Source of the DNA: an uncultured Flavobacterium sp.
GTDB lineage: Bacteria; Bacteroidota; Bacteroidia; Flavobacteriales; Flavobacteriaceae
Length of the DNA stretch: 8,726 nucleotides
Direction: 5' to 3'
Assembly (NCBI RefSeq): GCF_946479975.1
Contig: NZ_CAMLIX010000200.1
Coordinates: 1-8,726, forward strand
Below the pieces are notes generated by a model. That model saw only the letters and a program-made list of their open reading frames with translations, was not told the DNA's origin and did no database searches. Both the position numbers and the translations under genes were made by a program. Each line of letters begins with the position of its first letter. Position 1 is the first letter of the stretch. This document shows, one piece after another, positions 1 to 7,426 of this stretch.

Positions 1-713
1 GTGTTGTACACAATTTTATTTCCTGCAATCGGATCGTAAGAAGGCAATTCGCTTCCTGCTTTTTCAATAACTTTGAAGGAACCGACTGAAAAATCTCCTA
101 CGAAATTATAAATCGTTCTTTCTGTTTTTTCAGGCAGACTTCTTCCTGCGTTGTAATCCCAACCGCCGCTGATTGCATTTCCAACCATAAACAGTGGCAA
201 TGGTCCCGGACTATAACTCGTAACCGCAAAACTAGAAGTAGAAACTTCGGGTAATTGAAATTGATTGCTATTATTAACCTGAGCTATAATCTGAACTTCA
301 AGATTGGTAATTACTCCGCCTGGACGTTTGAAATTTTTCAACAATAAAGAATTCAATTGTGCCGTGGTATATGATTTAGTAAAAACTCCTTCAGGCAATT
401 CTTCTGTAATGTTCGTACTGGTTCCGGGAGCGGCACCTTCACCAAAATTATTGCCCACGATGTCCATGCGAAAAAAGTACGTTAAAGTAGTTCCTGCTCC
501 TCTATCGTTTCCTTTTGTCCACGTAAAAGTGATGGCATTAGCGCTTTCATTTTCTTTTTTCAAAATTACTTCTTTGCTGGAAAGCGTTAAAGTCATCGGA
601 TTAGGGAAATTAGGTTCTCTCAACCAGCCTTCGTTTTCGAGACCGCCGTCTGTACAGGCGACAAAAACCAAACTCATTATTAGAAATGAGATAATATTTT
701 TTATATTTTTCAT
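1..713 (-). CDS. SusE-like outer-membrane glycan-binding lipoprotein (N-terminal part; runs off left edge)
   Basis: Reading the minus strand from ATG at 713 gives 237 residues without a stop, and the frame runs past base 1, so the C-terminus is missing. The N-terminus is a lipoprotein signal: MKNIKN, a hydrophobic stretch, then a lipobox ending VFVAC with Cys20 as lipidated residue. An acidic stretch follows (TDGGLENE), compatible with export to the cell surface in Flavobacteriia. Residues about 34-165 look like the Ig-like SusE domain: a TLTLSSKEVILKKEN start, an FTWTKG strand and a TNLEVQIIAQV strand. At about 174 a second domain begins with LFMVGNAISGGWDY, resembling the LYMVGD-x-GGW opening of the starch-binding-type modules of SusE/SusF. 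In such loci the protein binds polysaccharide at the cell surface beside SusCD. It starts 17 nt after the susD stop, so it is surely cotranscribed. The binding specificity is unknown. Family assignment is fairly secure from domain pattern and position. Confidence 0.85.
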   Translation of the reverse strand, partial: MKNIKNIISFLIMSLVFVACTDGGLENEGWLREPNFPNPMTLTLSSKEVILKKENESANAITFTWTKGNDRGAGTTLTYFFRMDIVGNNFGEGAAPGTSTNITEELPEGVFTKSYTTAQLNSLLLKNFKRPGGVITNLEVQIIAQVNNSNQFQLPEVSTSSFAVTSYSPGPLPLFMVGNAISGGWDYNAGRSLPEKTERTIYNFVGDFSVGSFKVIEKAGSELPSYDPIAGNKIVYN

Positions 714-730
714 TTTGTTCTGATTTTTAG

Positions 731-2623
731 TTATTTGTCCCAAAAAGGTGCTTGGACTAAATTTGGATTTTTCTCGATTTCTGCCAGATAGATTGGGAAC
801 CAGTAGAAAGATTTTCTATAAACTCTGGTTTGATACGCTGTTCTTTTGTAAAAATCAGTCGCATTTTTTCCGTTGAAGTTCATTCCATAAAAAGGACCAT
901 TCAAAACCGTTTCTGCCAGCTTCCATCTTCTTAAATCATGGTAGCGAATTCCTTCTGTACAAAGTTCAACGCGTCTTTCCATTCTGATCACTTTTCTCAA
1001 ACTTTCCTGATCATTATCGACGTGAATGTTTTGTGCATCCGTTGTGCCAAGCGTGTACGTTCTTACGCCAGCTCTTTCTCTAATTCTGTTTAAATAAAGC
1101 AGAATTTCAGGATTTCCAGGGTCTATTTCATTCAATGCTTCTGCATAATTTAAATAGGCTTCTCCTAATCGGTATAAAATTCCGTGGCGTGGTGCAAAAT
1201 ATCCAATAGTTGGATTTCTTGTCGGATCTGTTCTTTTTCTGGCCAAATAACCGTTTTGCGGTGCATCGTGCGTATTGTTATTGTCTTTTGCACCGTTAAA
1301 AAACTCTAATTTTCTTCCTTTATCTTTTCCTGCATTGTCCCCGTCAGTGTACCATGCATTATTAAAATTAACGGCTAAGTAAAATCTCGGTTCACGATTG
1401 CAGTACATATTATAAGTTCCTGCAACGGTTACAAGTCCCGGACTTTTTACTTCGTTAAATTTAGTTACGCCGTTGGTCCAGAATCCATCATTTACAGAGA
1501 ATCCTCCTTCAATATATCCAGAATTCGGATCGGTGATCGGAAGTCCGTTTGCAGTGAAGAAAGCATCTACCAAAGATTGTGTTACACCATATCCTCCTGC
1601 TCCACCAGCTCCACCAGGTGCTGTGTGTCTGTCATATTCTCCTGATTCTACAAATACACGGGCAAATAAAACTTCTGTATTTCCTTTACTGGTTTCTACG
1701 AGATGCAAATTTTGACAAGATAAAAATGGATCTATTTTCCCAGCCGAATTCATTTCTGTATATAATTTGTGTCCAGCTGCTTCTGCGCTTAAAATCAAAT
1801 CTTTACTGGCATCTGCGGCAATTCTCCATTTATTGGCATCGTAAGAAGTGCTGAACAAAGCCTTACCGTCTTTTGTTACATGACCTGCATATTCTGAATT
1901 TCCATTTACTAACGGACTCGCAGCAAAAAGCAGCATTCTTGCCCTAACGGCTTTACACATAATTGAAGTGGCACGACCGAACTTTCTTCCATCTGAATAA
2001 GATGTTGGTAAAATAGTTTCTACTTCTCTAAGTTCTTTGTCAACCCAAGTTACAATTTCGTCATACGGAGTCTGTCCCACTTGTAAGTCTGAAAGATTGT
2101 AATTTACAGGTGTAATTTCATCTGGACTAAAAGGAATTGGTCCGTATGTATTTAGTAACAAAGAATAATAATACGCTTTCAGAAAACGACATTCGGCAAT
2201 CATTAATCGAACCTCATCTTCATTTAAATTTTGACCCGGTAAGGGTTTAATATTTTTGATCAGAATATTACATTCTCTGATTCTTTGCGGAAGACTATTC
2301 CAGTAACTAGGACTCCATTGTGAGCCTACAGACCAGTCTCCCAAAATAAAAGGAATTACCTGCCAGTCGTATTGACGCCATCTTTCTGACGGAGTCATAT
2401 CGTCACCAAAAATTTCCCATCCCACACTGCGTGTATAACCCCATGTAGGGTCTGGAATTCTGGAATAGCAGGAAGCCAGCCAGTTTTCAGCTTTAGTTTT
2501 ACTATCAAAAACACCGTCCAAAGTAAGTTCGGTATCACTTTCTTTATCCAAATAATCAGAACAGGATGCCGATAATAATAATCCTAAAAAAAGGAATATT
2601 GTTCTAATGTATATTTTTTTCAT
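731..2623 (-). CDS. SusD/RagB-family nutrient-binding outer-membrane lipoprotein
   Basis: This is a complete 630-residue protein, a usual length for the family. It has a type II signal peptide with a lipobox ending LSASC (Cys21), then SDYLDKES, the Cys-x-D-x-LD start typical of SusD proteins; the acidic residues fit surface-exposed lipoproteins. The N-terminal half (about 25-230) is the SusD-like helical TPR region (WLASCYSRIPDP, AECRFLKAYYYSLLLNTYGPIP). A glycine-rich loop (PGGAGGAGGYGV, about 340-350) precedes the usual TQSLVDAFFTANGLPI segment. The C-terminal RagB/SusD part carries YRLGEAYLNYAEALNE, LNRIRERAGV, and RVELCTEGIRYHDLRRW at about 551-567; the end (IEKNPNLVQAPFW) is the standard family terminus. 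It acts as the lid over the SusC barrel and captures the glycan. It starts 17 nt after the susC stop. Its partner is the adjacent SusC; the ligand cannot be read from sequence. Confidence 0.97.
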   Translation of the reverse strand: MKKIYIRTIFLFLGLLLSASCSDYLDKESDTELTLDGVFDSKTKAENWLASCYSRIPDPTWGYTRSVGWEIFGDDMTPSERWRQYDWQVIPFILGDWSVGSQWSPSYWNSLPQRIRECNILIKNIKPLPGQNLNEDEVRLMIAECRFLKAYYYSLLLNTYGPIPFSPDEITPVNYNLSDLQVGQTPYDEIVTWVDKELREVETILPTSYSDGRKFGRATSIMCKAVRARMLLFAASPLVNGNSEYAGHVTKDGKALFSTSYDANKWRIAADASKDLILSAEAAGHKLYTEMNSAGKIDPFLSCQNLHLVETSKGNTEVLFARVFVESGEYDRHTAPGGAGGAGGYGVTQSLVDAFFTANGLPITDPNSGYIEGGFSVNDGFWTNGVTKFNEVKSPGLVTVAGTYNMYCNREPRFYLAVNFNNAWYTDGDNAGKDKGRKLEFFNGAKDNNNTHDAPQNGYLARKRTDPTRNPTIGYFAPRHGILYRLGEAYLNYAEALNEIDPGNPEILLYLNRIRERAGVRTYTLGTTDAQNIHVDNDQESLRKVIRMERRVELCTEGIRYHDLRRWKLAETVLNGPFYGMNFNGKNATDFYKRTAYQTRVYRKSFYWFPIYLAEIEKNPNLVQAPFWDK

Positions 2624-2640
2624 TTTGATTAATTTTTAAA

Positions 2641-5600
2641 TTATAGTCCAATTGATAATCCGAAAAGGACTGATTTTGTTGACGGATACTTCAAACCATT
2701 TCCGGTATCCAATTCCGGATCCCACAGTTTAAAATTAGAAACATACCAAAGGTTATTTCCACTGATGTAAATTCTCAATCCTTGTAAATACATTCTTTCT
2801 GCCGCTGTTTTACTCAAGGAATAGCCAACTTCCATTGTTTTTAAACGACCGAAACTCATGTCCTTTTTCCACCATGTAGAAGCTACTGAATTATTGGCAT
2901 TTGGTCCGTAACTCAATCTTGGCCAAAAAACATCCTGATTTGGATTTTCTTCTGTCCATCGGTCTTCGTAATTAGAATAAATATTTCCTAAAGTTCCTGT
3001 TCCACTTCCCGGAATAAAATTAGAACCTCCAATCATTCTTTCCGACTTACCAACTCCCTGAAAGAAAAAGCTAAGATCGAATTGTTTGTATTTTAAAGTA
3101 CTTCCAAAACCATACACAATTTGTGGATCTGTTGTTCCGCCAATAAAACCTTCGTCCAGACCACTAATCATTCCGTCGCCATTTCTGTCTTCATACTTAA
3201 TGTCTCCCGGTCTTAAAGAAGTTCCAAATGTTGGTACCGGCAATCCTGCTGCAAGTACACCTGGCGAAGAAAAATCTTCATCTGTATACAATCCTTTTGC
3301 GATATAGCCCCATAAAGTATTATTCTGAATTCCAGTTCCAGAACGATAAGTTCCTTTTACAGCCTCTGCCTCATCTCTTTCTGTTACTTTATTTTCTACG
3401 TAAGTAAAATTGAAACGCCAGCTCATAAAGAAATCAGGAGTCATTTGTTTATTGAAATTAAATCCAACCTCTAAACCTTTATTTTCCATTTTTCCGAAAT
3501 TGGCCCAAGGCGCATTGATAAATCCTGCTTGAGTCGGAACCGTATTTCTTTCTACAAAAATGTCTTTTCTCTTTTCCTGAAATACATCTACCGTCAAATC
3601 CATCAAATTGAATAATCCTAATTCGATACCAATATCCGCTTTCGCAACTTTCTCCCATGTTAGATTATTAACTCCAATCTGACCTTCTTCAATTCCTTCA
3701 AATTTCACTCCTTGTCCTGTACCGAACCAGTAATCTGAATTGTTGTTATCACTAATAGTCGTCAGATAAGCAAATCTTCTGTTTCCACCAATATTATCAT
3801 TTCCTACCAATCCGTAAGAACCGCGAATTTTCAGTTTATTGAAAACGTCTTTATACGGCTCCATGAATTTTTCTTCAGAAGCAATCCATCCCATAGCTAC
3901 AGAAGGGAAAAATCCATAACGATTTCCTTTTGCAAAATTTTCAGATCCATTATATCCGAAATTAAATTCTCCAACATATTTTTTGTCAAATGTATAAGAA
4001 GTTCTTCCCGCTAATCCCTGATGTTTAAAAGCCTGAGGTGCAGTTCCATCATTATAACTGTCCTGATTGTATAATAAAAGGCCGCTTAAATCGTGTTTTC
4101 CAAAAGCGCGATTGTAAGTCGTATTGGCTTCCAGATAAATACGTCTGTTACCAAAAGCCGATTCGGTTTTATATCCTAAATATTCCTGACCGTAAGCCTG
4201 AATAGTTCCGTGAATCAAACTTCCATCCAAATCTCTTTGCGTTGCCACATTATAATAATCAGGCGATTTTCCGCGGACAATTCTATTTTCTGAATAAGAG
4301 TCAAATGAGTACGTAAATTTTGCTTTTAATCCTGGGGTAATTCCTTTTAAATCCTGTTCTAATGAAACCAAACTTTCGATTTTACTTCCGCCTTGTTTGT
4401 AATACCCTTGTTGTGTACCCACAGCCCAAGGATTTTCTCGTGCAAATACTCTTGGAATCTTTCCATCCGAATAAATCGCCGGATGGACAAAAGGGGTAGT
4501 TTCAAATGCTGTTCCAAATAAATAATCTGTACTCGCGTTTCCTTTGTTTATATTTTGAAGAAAACCTCCAATGTTTACTCTCAACAAAGTTGTTTTAGAT
4601 ACGTTTACATCAACGTTTGTACGAACATTGGCTCTGTTTAATCGAGTTTCAGAATCGTAAGTTTGATTTGGATCTGCGGCCAAAATTCCATTTTCGCTAT
4701 AATAAGAAGCTGTTAAAGCGTATCGCAGAATTTCTGATCCTCCGGCAACATTCAAATTGGATCTTGACGTAAAAGCAAATTTCTTTGTTATGGCATCAAT
4801 CCAGTTAACGTCTGGATATAAATCAGGATCATAATTGCTTGCTGTTCTGGAGATTCTATCATCTGAAAACAATTGAGGTCTTCCTTGTTCGGCAGCCAAT
4901 TGATTTAACAAAGTCATATAAGGAGCTGCTCTGATAAAGTCGGGTAATTTTGTTGGTTCCTGAATAGAATATTCTGTTCTCACCTGAATCGTTGGCGTAC
5001 CCACAAAACCTCTTTTGGTATTGATCAAAATTACTCCGTTTGCCCCTCTTACACCGTAAACAGCACTTGCCGCCGCATCTTTCAAAACAGAAAAAGATTC
5101 AATTTCTGAAGGATCAAGATCGTTTAGGTTTCTTTCGATTCCGTCTACCAAAACAAGAGGGTTTGTACTTCCTTTAAAGGTAGAAATTCCACGAATCTTA
5201 ATATCCGATTGATCATAACCAGGTTCTCCAGATCTTTGAACCGCCATAATACCCGTTACTTGTCCCGCTAAATTGTTTCCTAAAGTACGAGCAGTTCCCA
5301 CTTGTAATAGCGAAGGTTTAATGGTAGCAATTGCTCCGACAACCGATGCTTTTTTCTGAGTTCCGTACCCTACGACCACAACCGCCTGAAGATCGCTGGT
5401 TTCATCCTGCAGGGTTATGGTTAATTTCTTGGAGTTGTTTACAGGCGCTTCCACTTCTTTCATTCCGATGTACTTGAAAACAAGTATTGCCTGCGGAGAA
5501 GATACTGTAATGGAAAAACTTCCATCGAAATCTGTTGAAACCGCATTTTTGGTTCCTTTTTCTACTACGGTAGCACTTGGTAATGAAAGTCCTTTTGAAT

Positions 5601-5781
5601 CGACAACAGTTCCTGTGATTTTTACAGGATCTTTTGAATTGCCTGTTTGGGCCTGAGTCGTGCCTGTACAGAGCATTAGAAAAAATAAGCAAATCAATCC
5701 AACTTCATTTAGCCTTATTGTACTCCAGGCAAATAAGCTCAAATGATTGGATGACATTTTACACGTCGTTTTAATTTTCAT
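2641..5781 (-). CDS. SusC/RagA-family TonB-dependent outer-membrane oligosaccharide transporter
   Basis: This is a complete 1046-residue protein, normal length for SusC. A signal peptide is predicted at about 1-44, with a hydrophobic core LICLFFLMLC and cleavage near TTQA|Q. Its n-region of about 27 residues is long; Met9 is a possible alternative start, but the A-rich leader ending CCAAA just before Met1 favours 5781. Domains in order are: a carboxypeptidase-regulatory-like beta-sandwich (about 53-126, VKITGTVVDSKG), the TonB-box-like VVVVGYGTQKK (134-144), and the plug (about 145-258). The plug includes IRGISTFKG, LVLVDGIER and the SusC signature VLKDAAASAVYGVRGANGV (232-250). A 22-strand beta-barrel follows to the end. 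Near residues 865-878 there is an Asp-rich DRNGDG loop common in SusC barrels and probably Ca-binding. The last residues (SVLFGLSIGL) lack a terminal aromatic. The transporter imports oligosaccharides captured by the neighbouring SusD, powered by TonB-ExbBD. It is the first gene of its operon and is preceded by a 649-bp non-coding region. Confidence 0.97.
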   Translation of the reverse strand: MKIKTTCKMSSNHLSLFAWSTIRLNEVGLICLFFLMLCTGTTQAQTGNSKDPVKITGTVVDSKGLSLPSATVVEKGTKNAVSTDFDGSFSITVSSPQAILVFKYIGMKEVEAPVNNSKKLTITLQDETSDLQAVVVVGYGTQKKASVVGAIATIKPSLLQVGTARTLGNNLAGQVTGIMAVQRSGEPGYDQSDIKIRGISTFKGSTNPLVLVDGIERNLNDLDPSEIESFSVLKDAAASAVYGVRGANGVILINTKRGFVGTPTIQVRTEYSIQEPTKLPDFIRAAPYMTLLNQLAAEQGRPQLFSDDRISRTASNYDPDLYPDVNWIDAITKKFAFTSRSNLNVAGGSEILRYALTASYYSENGILAADPNQTYDSETRLNRANVRTNVDVNVSKTTLLRVNIGGFLQNINKGNASTDYLFGTAFETTPFVHPAIYSDGKIPRVFARENPWAVGTQQGYYKQGGSKIESLVSLEQDLKGITPGLKAKFTYSFDSYSENRIVRGKSPDYYNVATQRDLDGSLIHGTIQAYGQEYLGYKTESAFGNRRIYLEANTTYNRAFGKHDLSGLLLYNQDSYNDGTAPQAFKHQGLAGRTSYTFDKKYVGEFNFGYNGSENFAKGNRYGFFPSVAMGWIASEEKFMEPYKDVFNKLKIRGSYGLVGNDNIGGNRRFAYLTTISDNNNSDYWFGTGQGVKFEGIEEGQIGVNNLTWEKVAKADIGIELGLFNLMDLTVDVFQEKRKDIFVERNTVPTQAGFINAPWANFGKMENKGLEVGFNFNKQMTPDFFMSWRFNFTYVENKVTERDEAEAVKGTYRSGTGIQNNTLWGYIAKGLYTDEDFSSPGVLAAGLPVPTFGTSLRPGDIKYEDRNGDGMISGLDEGFIGGTTDPQIVYGFGSTLKYKQFDLSFFFQGVGKSERMIGGSNFIPGSGTGTLGNIYSNYEDRWTEENPNQDVFWPRLSYGPNANNSVASTWWKKDMSFGRLKTMEVGYSLSKTAAERMYLQGLRIYISGNNLWYVSNFKLWDPELDTGNGLKYPSTKSVLFGLSIGL

Positions 5782-5861
5782 TTTGGTTTACTTTTGGTTT
5801 GGTTATTAGTTAGTTTTTAAATAAAAATATCTTTTAAAGAAGTCACTTTGCATTCATTAAA

Positions 5862-5895
5862 TAATACGGATTCGCTTGAGGTAAGAATCGTATTA
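5862..5895 (-). promoter_or_regulatory. Bulged inverted repeat in the susC leader (operator or RNA hairpin)
   Basis: On the minus strand the arms are TAATACGATTC and GAATCCGTATTA, separated by 11 nt. They form 11 pairs with one unpaired base, about 80 nt upstream of the susC ATG. The downstream arm is followed by TTTAATG rather than a clean U-run, so it is not a standard terminator. It could be a dimeric-regulator operator or a leader hairpin. The dyad is directly visible; its function is inference. Confidence 0.45.
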
Positions 5896-5951
5896 CTTTT
5901 AAGACATCGTAAAAATTGCTATCTTTTTTTGCGGATACAATAATTTATTTC

Positions 5952-5981
5952 TTAAAATATTCTTTTTATTTCTTGACCAAA
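5952..5981 (-). promoter_or_regulatory. Tentative Bacteroidota-type promoter for the susC-susD-susE unit
   Basis: On the minus strand TTTG (5981..5978) is followed after 18 nt by TATTTTAA (5959..5952). The known Flavobacterium/Bacteroides pattern is TTG or TTTG, about 17-23 nt, then TAnnTTTG. The -7 element matches four of its six fixed positions, so this is a weak call. A start near 5945 would give a leader of about 165 nt containing the bulged dyad. An alternative TTTG with a TAACGTTA -7 element lies slightly upstream and overlaps the palindrome at 5993..6002. Confidence 0.3.
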
Positions 5982-5992
5982 TTAGCGTAATG

Positions 5993-6002
5993 ATAACGTT
6001 AT
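5993..6002. promoter_or_regulatory. Palindrome ATAACGTTAT, possible LacI-family operator
   Basis: This is a perfect 10-bp palindrome with a central CG step flanked by AA/TT, within TGATAACGTTATTT. LacI/GalR-family operators are typically palindromes with a central CG. It lies just upstream of the tentative -33 element and about 210 bp before the susC start. No LacI-type regulator gene is in the window, so this is a positional inference from a short match. Confidence 0.35.
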
Positions 6003-6308
6003 TTTAATCCCATTTTGTTTCAAAATTGTGTTCAAATGATTCATACACCACCCGAAAACACTGGAAGTAAGCAATATGCATCAAATTGTATGGAAAATGA
6101 GAGTTAAAGTAAAATGTTGTTTTTATAATTTAATATTCCCTGTAATTTTAAAAGATTTACTGTTGAATGAATATCCATTTTGAACACCGTCTTTTTATAC
6201 GGATTTATTAATCTGTAAAAATGAAAAATTAGTATTTAAAAATGGGAGTCTTTTTTTTGAGATTTCTCATTAATTGACCTTTGTATTTTATTAATCCTGA
6301 TTTTAACG

Positions 6309-6343
6309 CATCTAATTTCATTAAAGAAAAAAACAATTAGATG
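6309..6343. repeat. 9-bp perfect inverted repeat CATCTAATT / AATTAGATG
   Basis: The arms at 6309..6317 and 6335..6343 are exact reverse complements separated by 17 A-rich bases. It lies just beyond the enzyme-operon terminator, before the susC control region. No U-run follows on either strand, so it is not an obvious terminator. It may be a regulatory dyad or chance in AT-rich DNA. Confidence 0.35.
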
Positions 6344-6354
6344 ATATGATTCAC

Positions 6355-6400
6355 AAAAAAAAGATGGATTACTTTCGAAGTTTTAGAAAGCAATCCATCT
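6355..6400 (-). terminator. Rho-independent terminator after the GH92-GH43 unit
   Basis: The arms 6362..6376 and 6386..6400 form a 15-bp stem with a 9-nt loop. The single apparent mismatch (6371/6391) becomes a U-G wobble when transcribed from the minus strand. The stem is followed on that strand by an unbroken run of seven U (6361..6355). It begins 30 nt after the GH43 stop codon. On the plus strand the pair is A-C and no U-run follows, so the terminator acts in one direction only. Confidence 0.92.
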
Positions 6401-6430
6401 CATTATAACGTTCTACAACTATAACTTATA

Positions 6431-7414
6431 CTATTGAATCATTTGTGCTTTTACACCTTCGTTGGTAATTGTAATTGGTTTTATCAATCCGTTTTCATCA
6501 AAATGCATTTCTTCAATACAAGTTTCTCTGGAGTTGGCGTGAGTTTCTGTGAGCGGTCTTCTGTGGTACACGATATAATACTTTTCGGAATTTGGTACTT
6601 TAATAATGGAATGATGTCCAGCACCAACAGCAATTTTAGGATCTTGCTCTAAGATTTTTCCAATTCTTTTAAAAGGTCCCATCGGAGAATCTGCAATAGC
6701 ATATGCCACGCAATAATCAGGTCCCGTCCAACCACCTTCTGACCACATAAAATAATATTTGTTGTTTTTAATGAACATGAAAGGCCCTTCAACATAATTT
6801 TCTGGAGTAATTTCTTTGAAAACTGTTTTATCTTCAAAAGGAACAAATCCGGTGAAATCTGGCTTTAATTTGGCGATATTACAATGTCTCCATCCTCCAT
6901 AAATTAAATAACATTGTCCGTCTTTGTCCCGAAATACAAATTGATCTATGGGTTGAGCTCCATTATAGAATTTATCTACCAACGGTTTTCCGAGATAATC
7001 TTTGTACGGACCTTCGGGTTTAGCCGCAACCGCAACGCCAATTCCGCCCATTTCATTGTCATTCTGAATGTCGTTTGCGCCAAAAAACAGAAAGTATTTA
7101 TTTTTTTGTTTAATGATGGATGGCGCCCAAATCGCTTTTTTCGCCCATTTAACCGCTGAAGTATCTAAAATTCTTTCATGTTTTGTCCAATGTACCAAGT
7201 CTTTAGAAGAAAAAGCATCAAAGAAAACCTGTTTTTCATAAGCAGCAGAAAAAGTCGGATAAACCCAATATGTTTTATCAAAAATAATGGCTTCAGGATC
7301 TGCATACCAACCTTTAAAAATGGGATTATTATTTTTTGGCTGCTTACCATCTGACTTTTGTGCAATGGTTTTTGAACACGAAATAATCAGAAGAACATAT
7401 AAAATCTTTTTCAT
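6431..7414 (-). CDS. Exported glycoside hydrolase family 43 enzyme
   Basis: This is a complete 327-residue, single-domain GH43 protein with the five-bladed beta-propeller fold expected from its repeated strands. Putative catalytic residues are Asp39 (general base, GWYADPE), Asp157 (pKa modulator, QPIDQFVF) and Glu209 (general acid, YVEGPF). Supporting motifs are WAPSII (96-101), YFMWSEGGW (221-229) and GAGHHSII (264-271). The N-terminus is a signal peptide. It can be read as type I with cleavage near TIAQ (16-19), or as a short lipoprotein signal with Cys13 in a lipobox-like IISC, so the final location is either periplasmic or membrane-anchored. It starts 12 nt after the GH92 stop and is followed by a terminator, so it is the last gene of that unit. 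GH43 members include alpha-L-arabinofuranosidases, beta-xylosidases and beta-galactofuranosidases; the sequence alone does not tell me which. No extra carbohydrate-binding module is present. Confidence 0.93.
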   Translation of the reverse strand: MKKILYVLLIISCSKTIAQKSDGKQPKNNNPIFKGWYADPEAIIFDKTYWVYPTFSAAYEKQVFFDAFSSKDLVHWTKHERILDTSAVKWAKKAIWAPSIIKQKNKYFLFFGANDIQNDNEMGGIGVAVAAKPEGPYKDYLGKPLVDKFYNGAQPIDQFVFRDKDGQCYLIYGGWRHCNIAKLKPDFTGFVPFEDKTVFKEITPENYVEGPFMFIKNNKYYFMWSEGGWTGPDYCVAYAIADSPMGPFKRIGKILEQDPKIAVGAGHHSIIKVPNSEKYYIVYHRRPLTETHANSRETCIEEMHFDENGLIKPITITNEGVKAQMIQ

Positions 7415-7426
7415 AAGAAAATCAAA

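Larger units (their letters stand above)
5782..6430 (-). other. 649-bp intergenic region: enzyme-operon terminator plus susC control region and leader
   Basis: No open frame of believable length or family resemblance occurs here on either strand. The stretch is AT-rich. From the GH43 side it contains a strong minus-strand terminator (6400..6355) and a 9-bp inverted repeat (6309..6343). A long AT-rich part at about 6003-6300 shows nothing I can assign. Further on come a 10-bp palindrome with a central CG (5993..6002), a weak promoter candidate (5952..5981) and a bulged dyad (5862..5895). An A-rich leader then runs into the susC start. The arrangement implies that susC has its own promoter and probably a 5' leader of over 100 nt. 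Confidence 0.7.

Noticed and set aside
304..723. Plus-strand open frame of 139 codons
   Set aside because: It lies antisense to the SusE-like gene, which has a clear lipobox and domain motifs. The antisense product has low-complexity, family-less sequence and ends in a Phe/Ile-rich tail copied from the signal-peptide codons.
1600..1625. Repeat-like CCACCAGCTCC block in susD
   Set aside because: It encodes a Gly-rich loop that is usual at this place in SusD proteins; it is too short to be a separate repeat element.
1473..1854. Two overlapping plus-strand open frames within susD
   Set aside because: Both are antisense shadows of the glycine-rich and neighbouring parts of SusD, with Pro-rich or Leu/His-rich translations and no start context.
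5402..5692. Minus-strand 96-codon frame overlapping the start of susC in another frame
   Set aside because: The region codes for the SusC signal peptide and carboxypeptidase-like domain in the main frame; the alternative reading is basic, Cys-rich and without recognisable features.
6187..6202. Small hairpin CCGT / ACGG in the intergenic region
   Set aside because: It has only four pairs with an 8-nt loop, is not supported by a U-run in a useful place, and is expected by chance.
6242..6270. Possible stem around a T8 run (ATGGGAG with TTTCTCAT)
   Set aside because: It has only seven weak pairs, two of them G-U, with the T-run inside the loop rather than after the stem, so it is not a credible terminator.
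6346..6408. Plus-strand 20-codon frame (MIHKKKMDYF start) that could be a small peptide
   Set aside because: It coincides almost exactly with the minus-strand terminator stem and its A-run, which explains the sequence fully.
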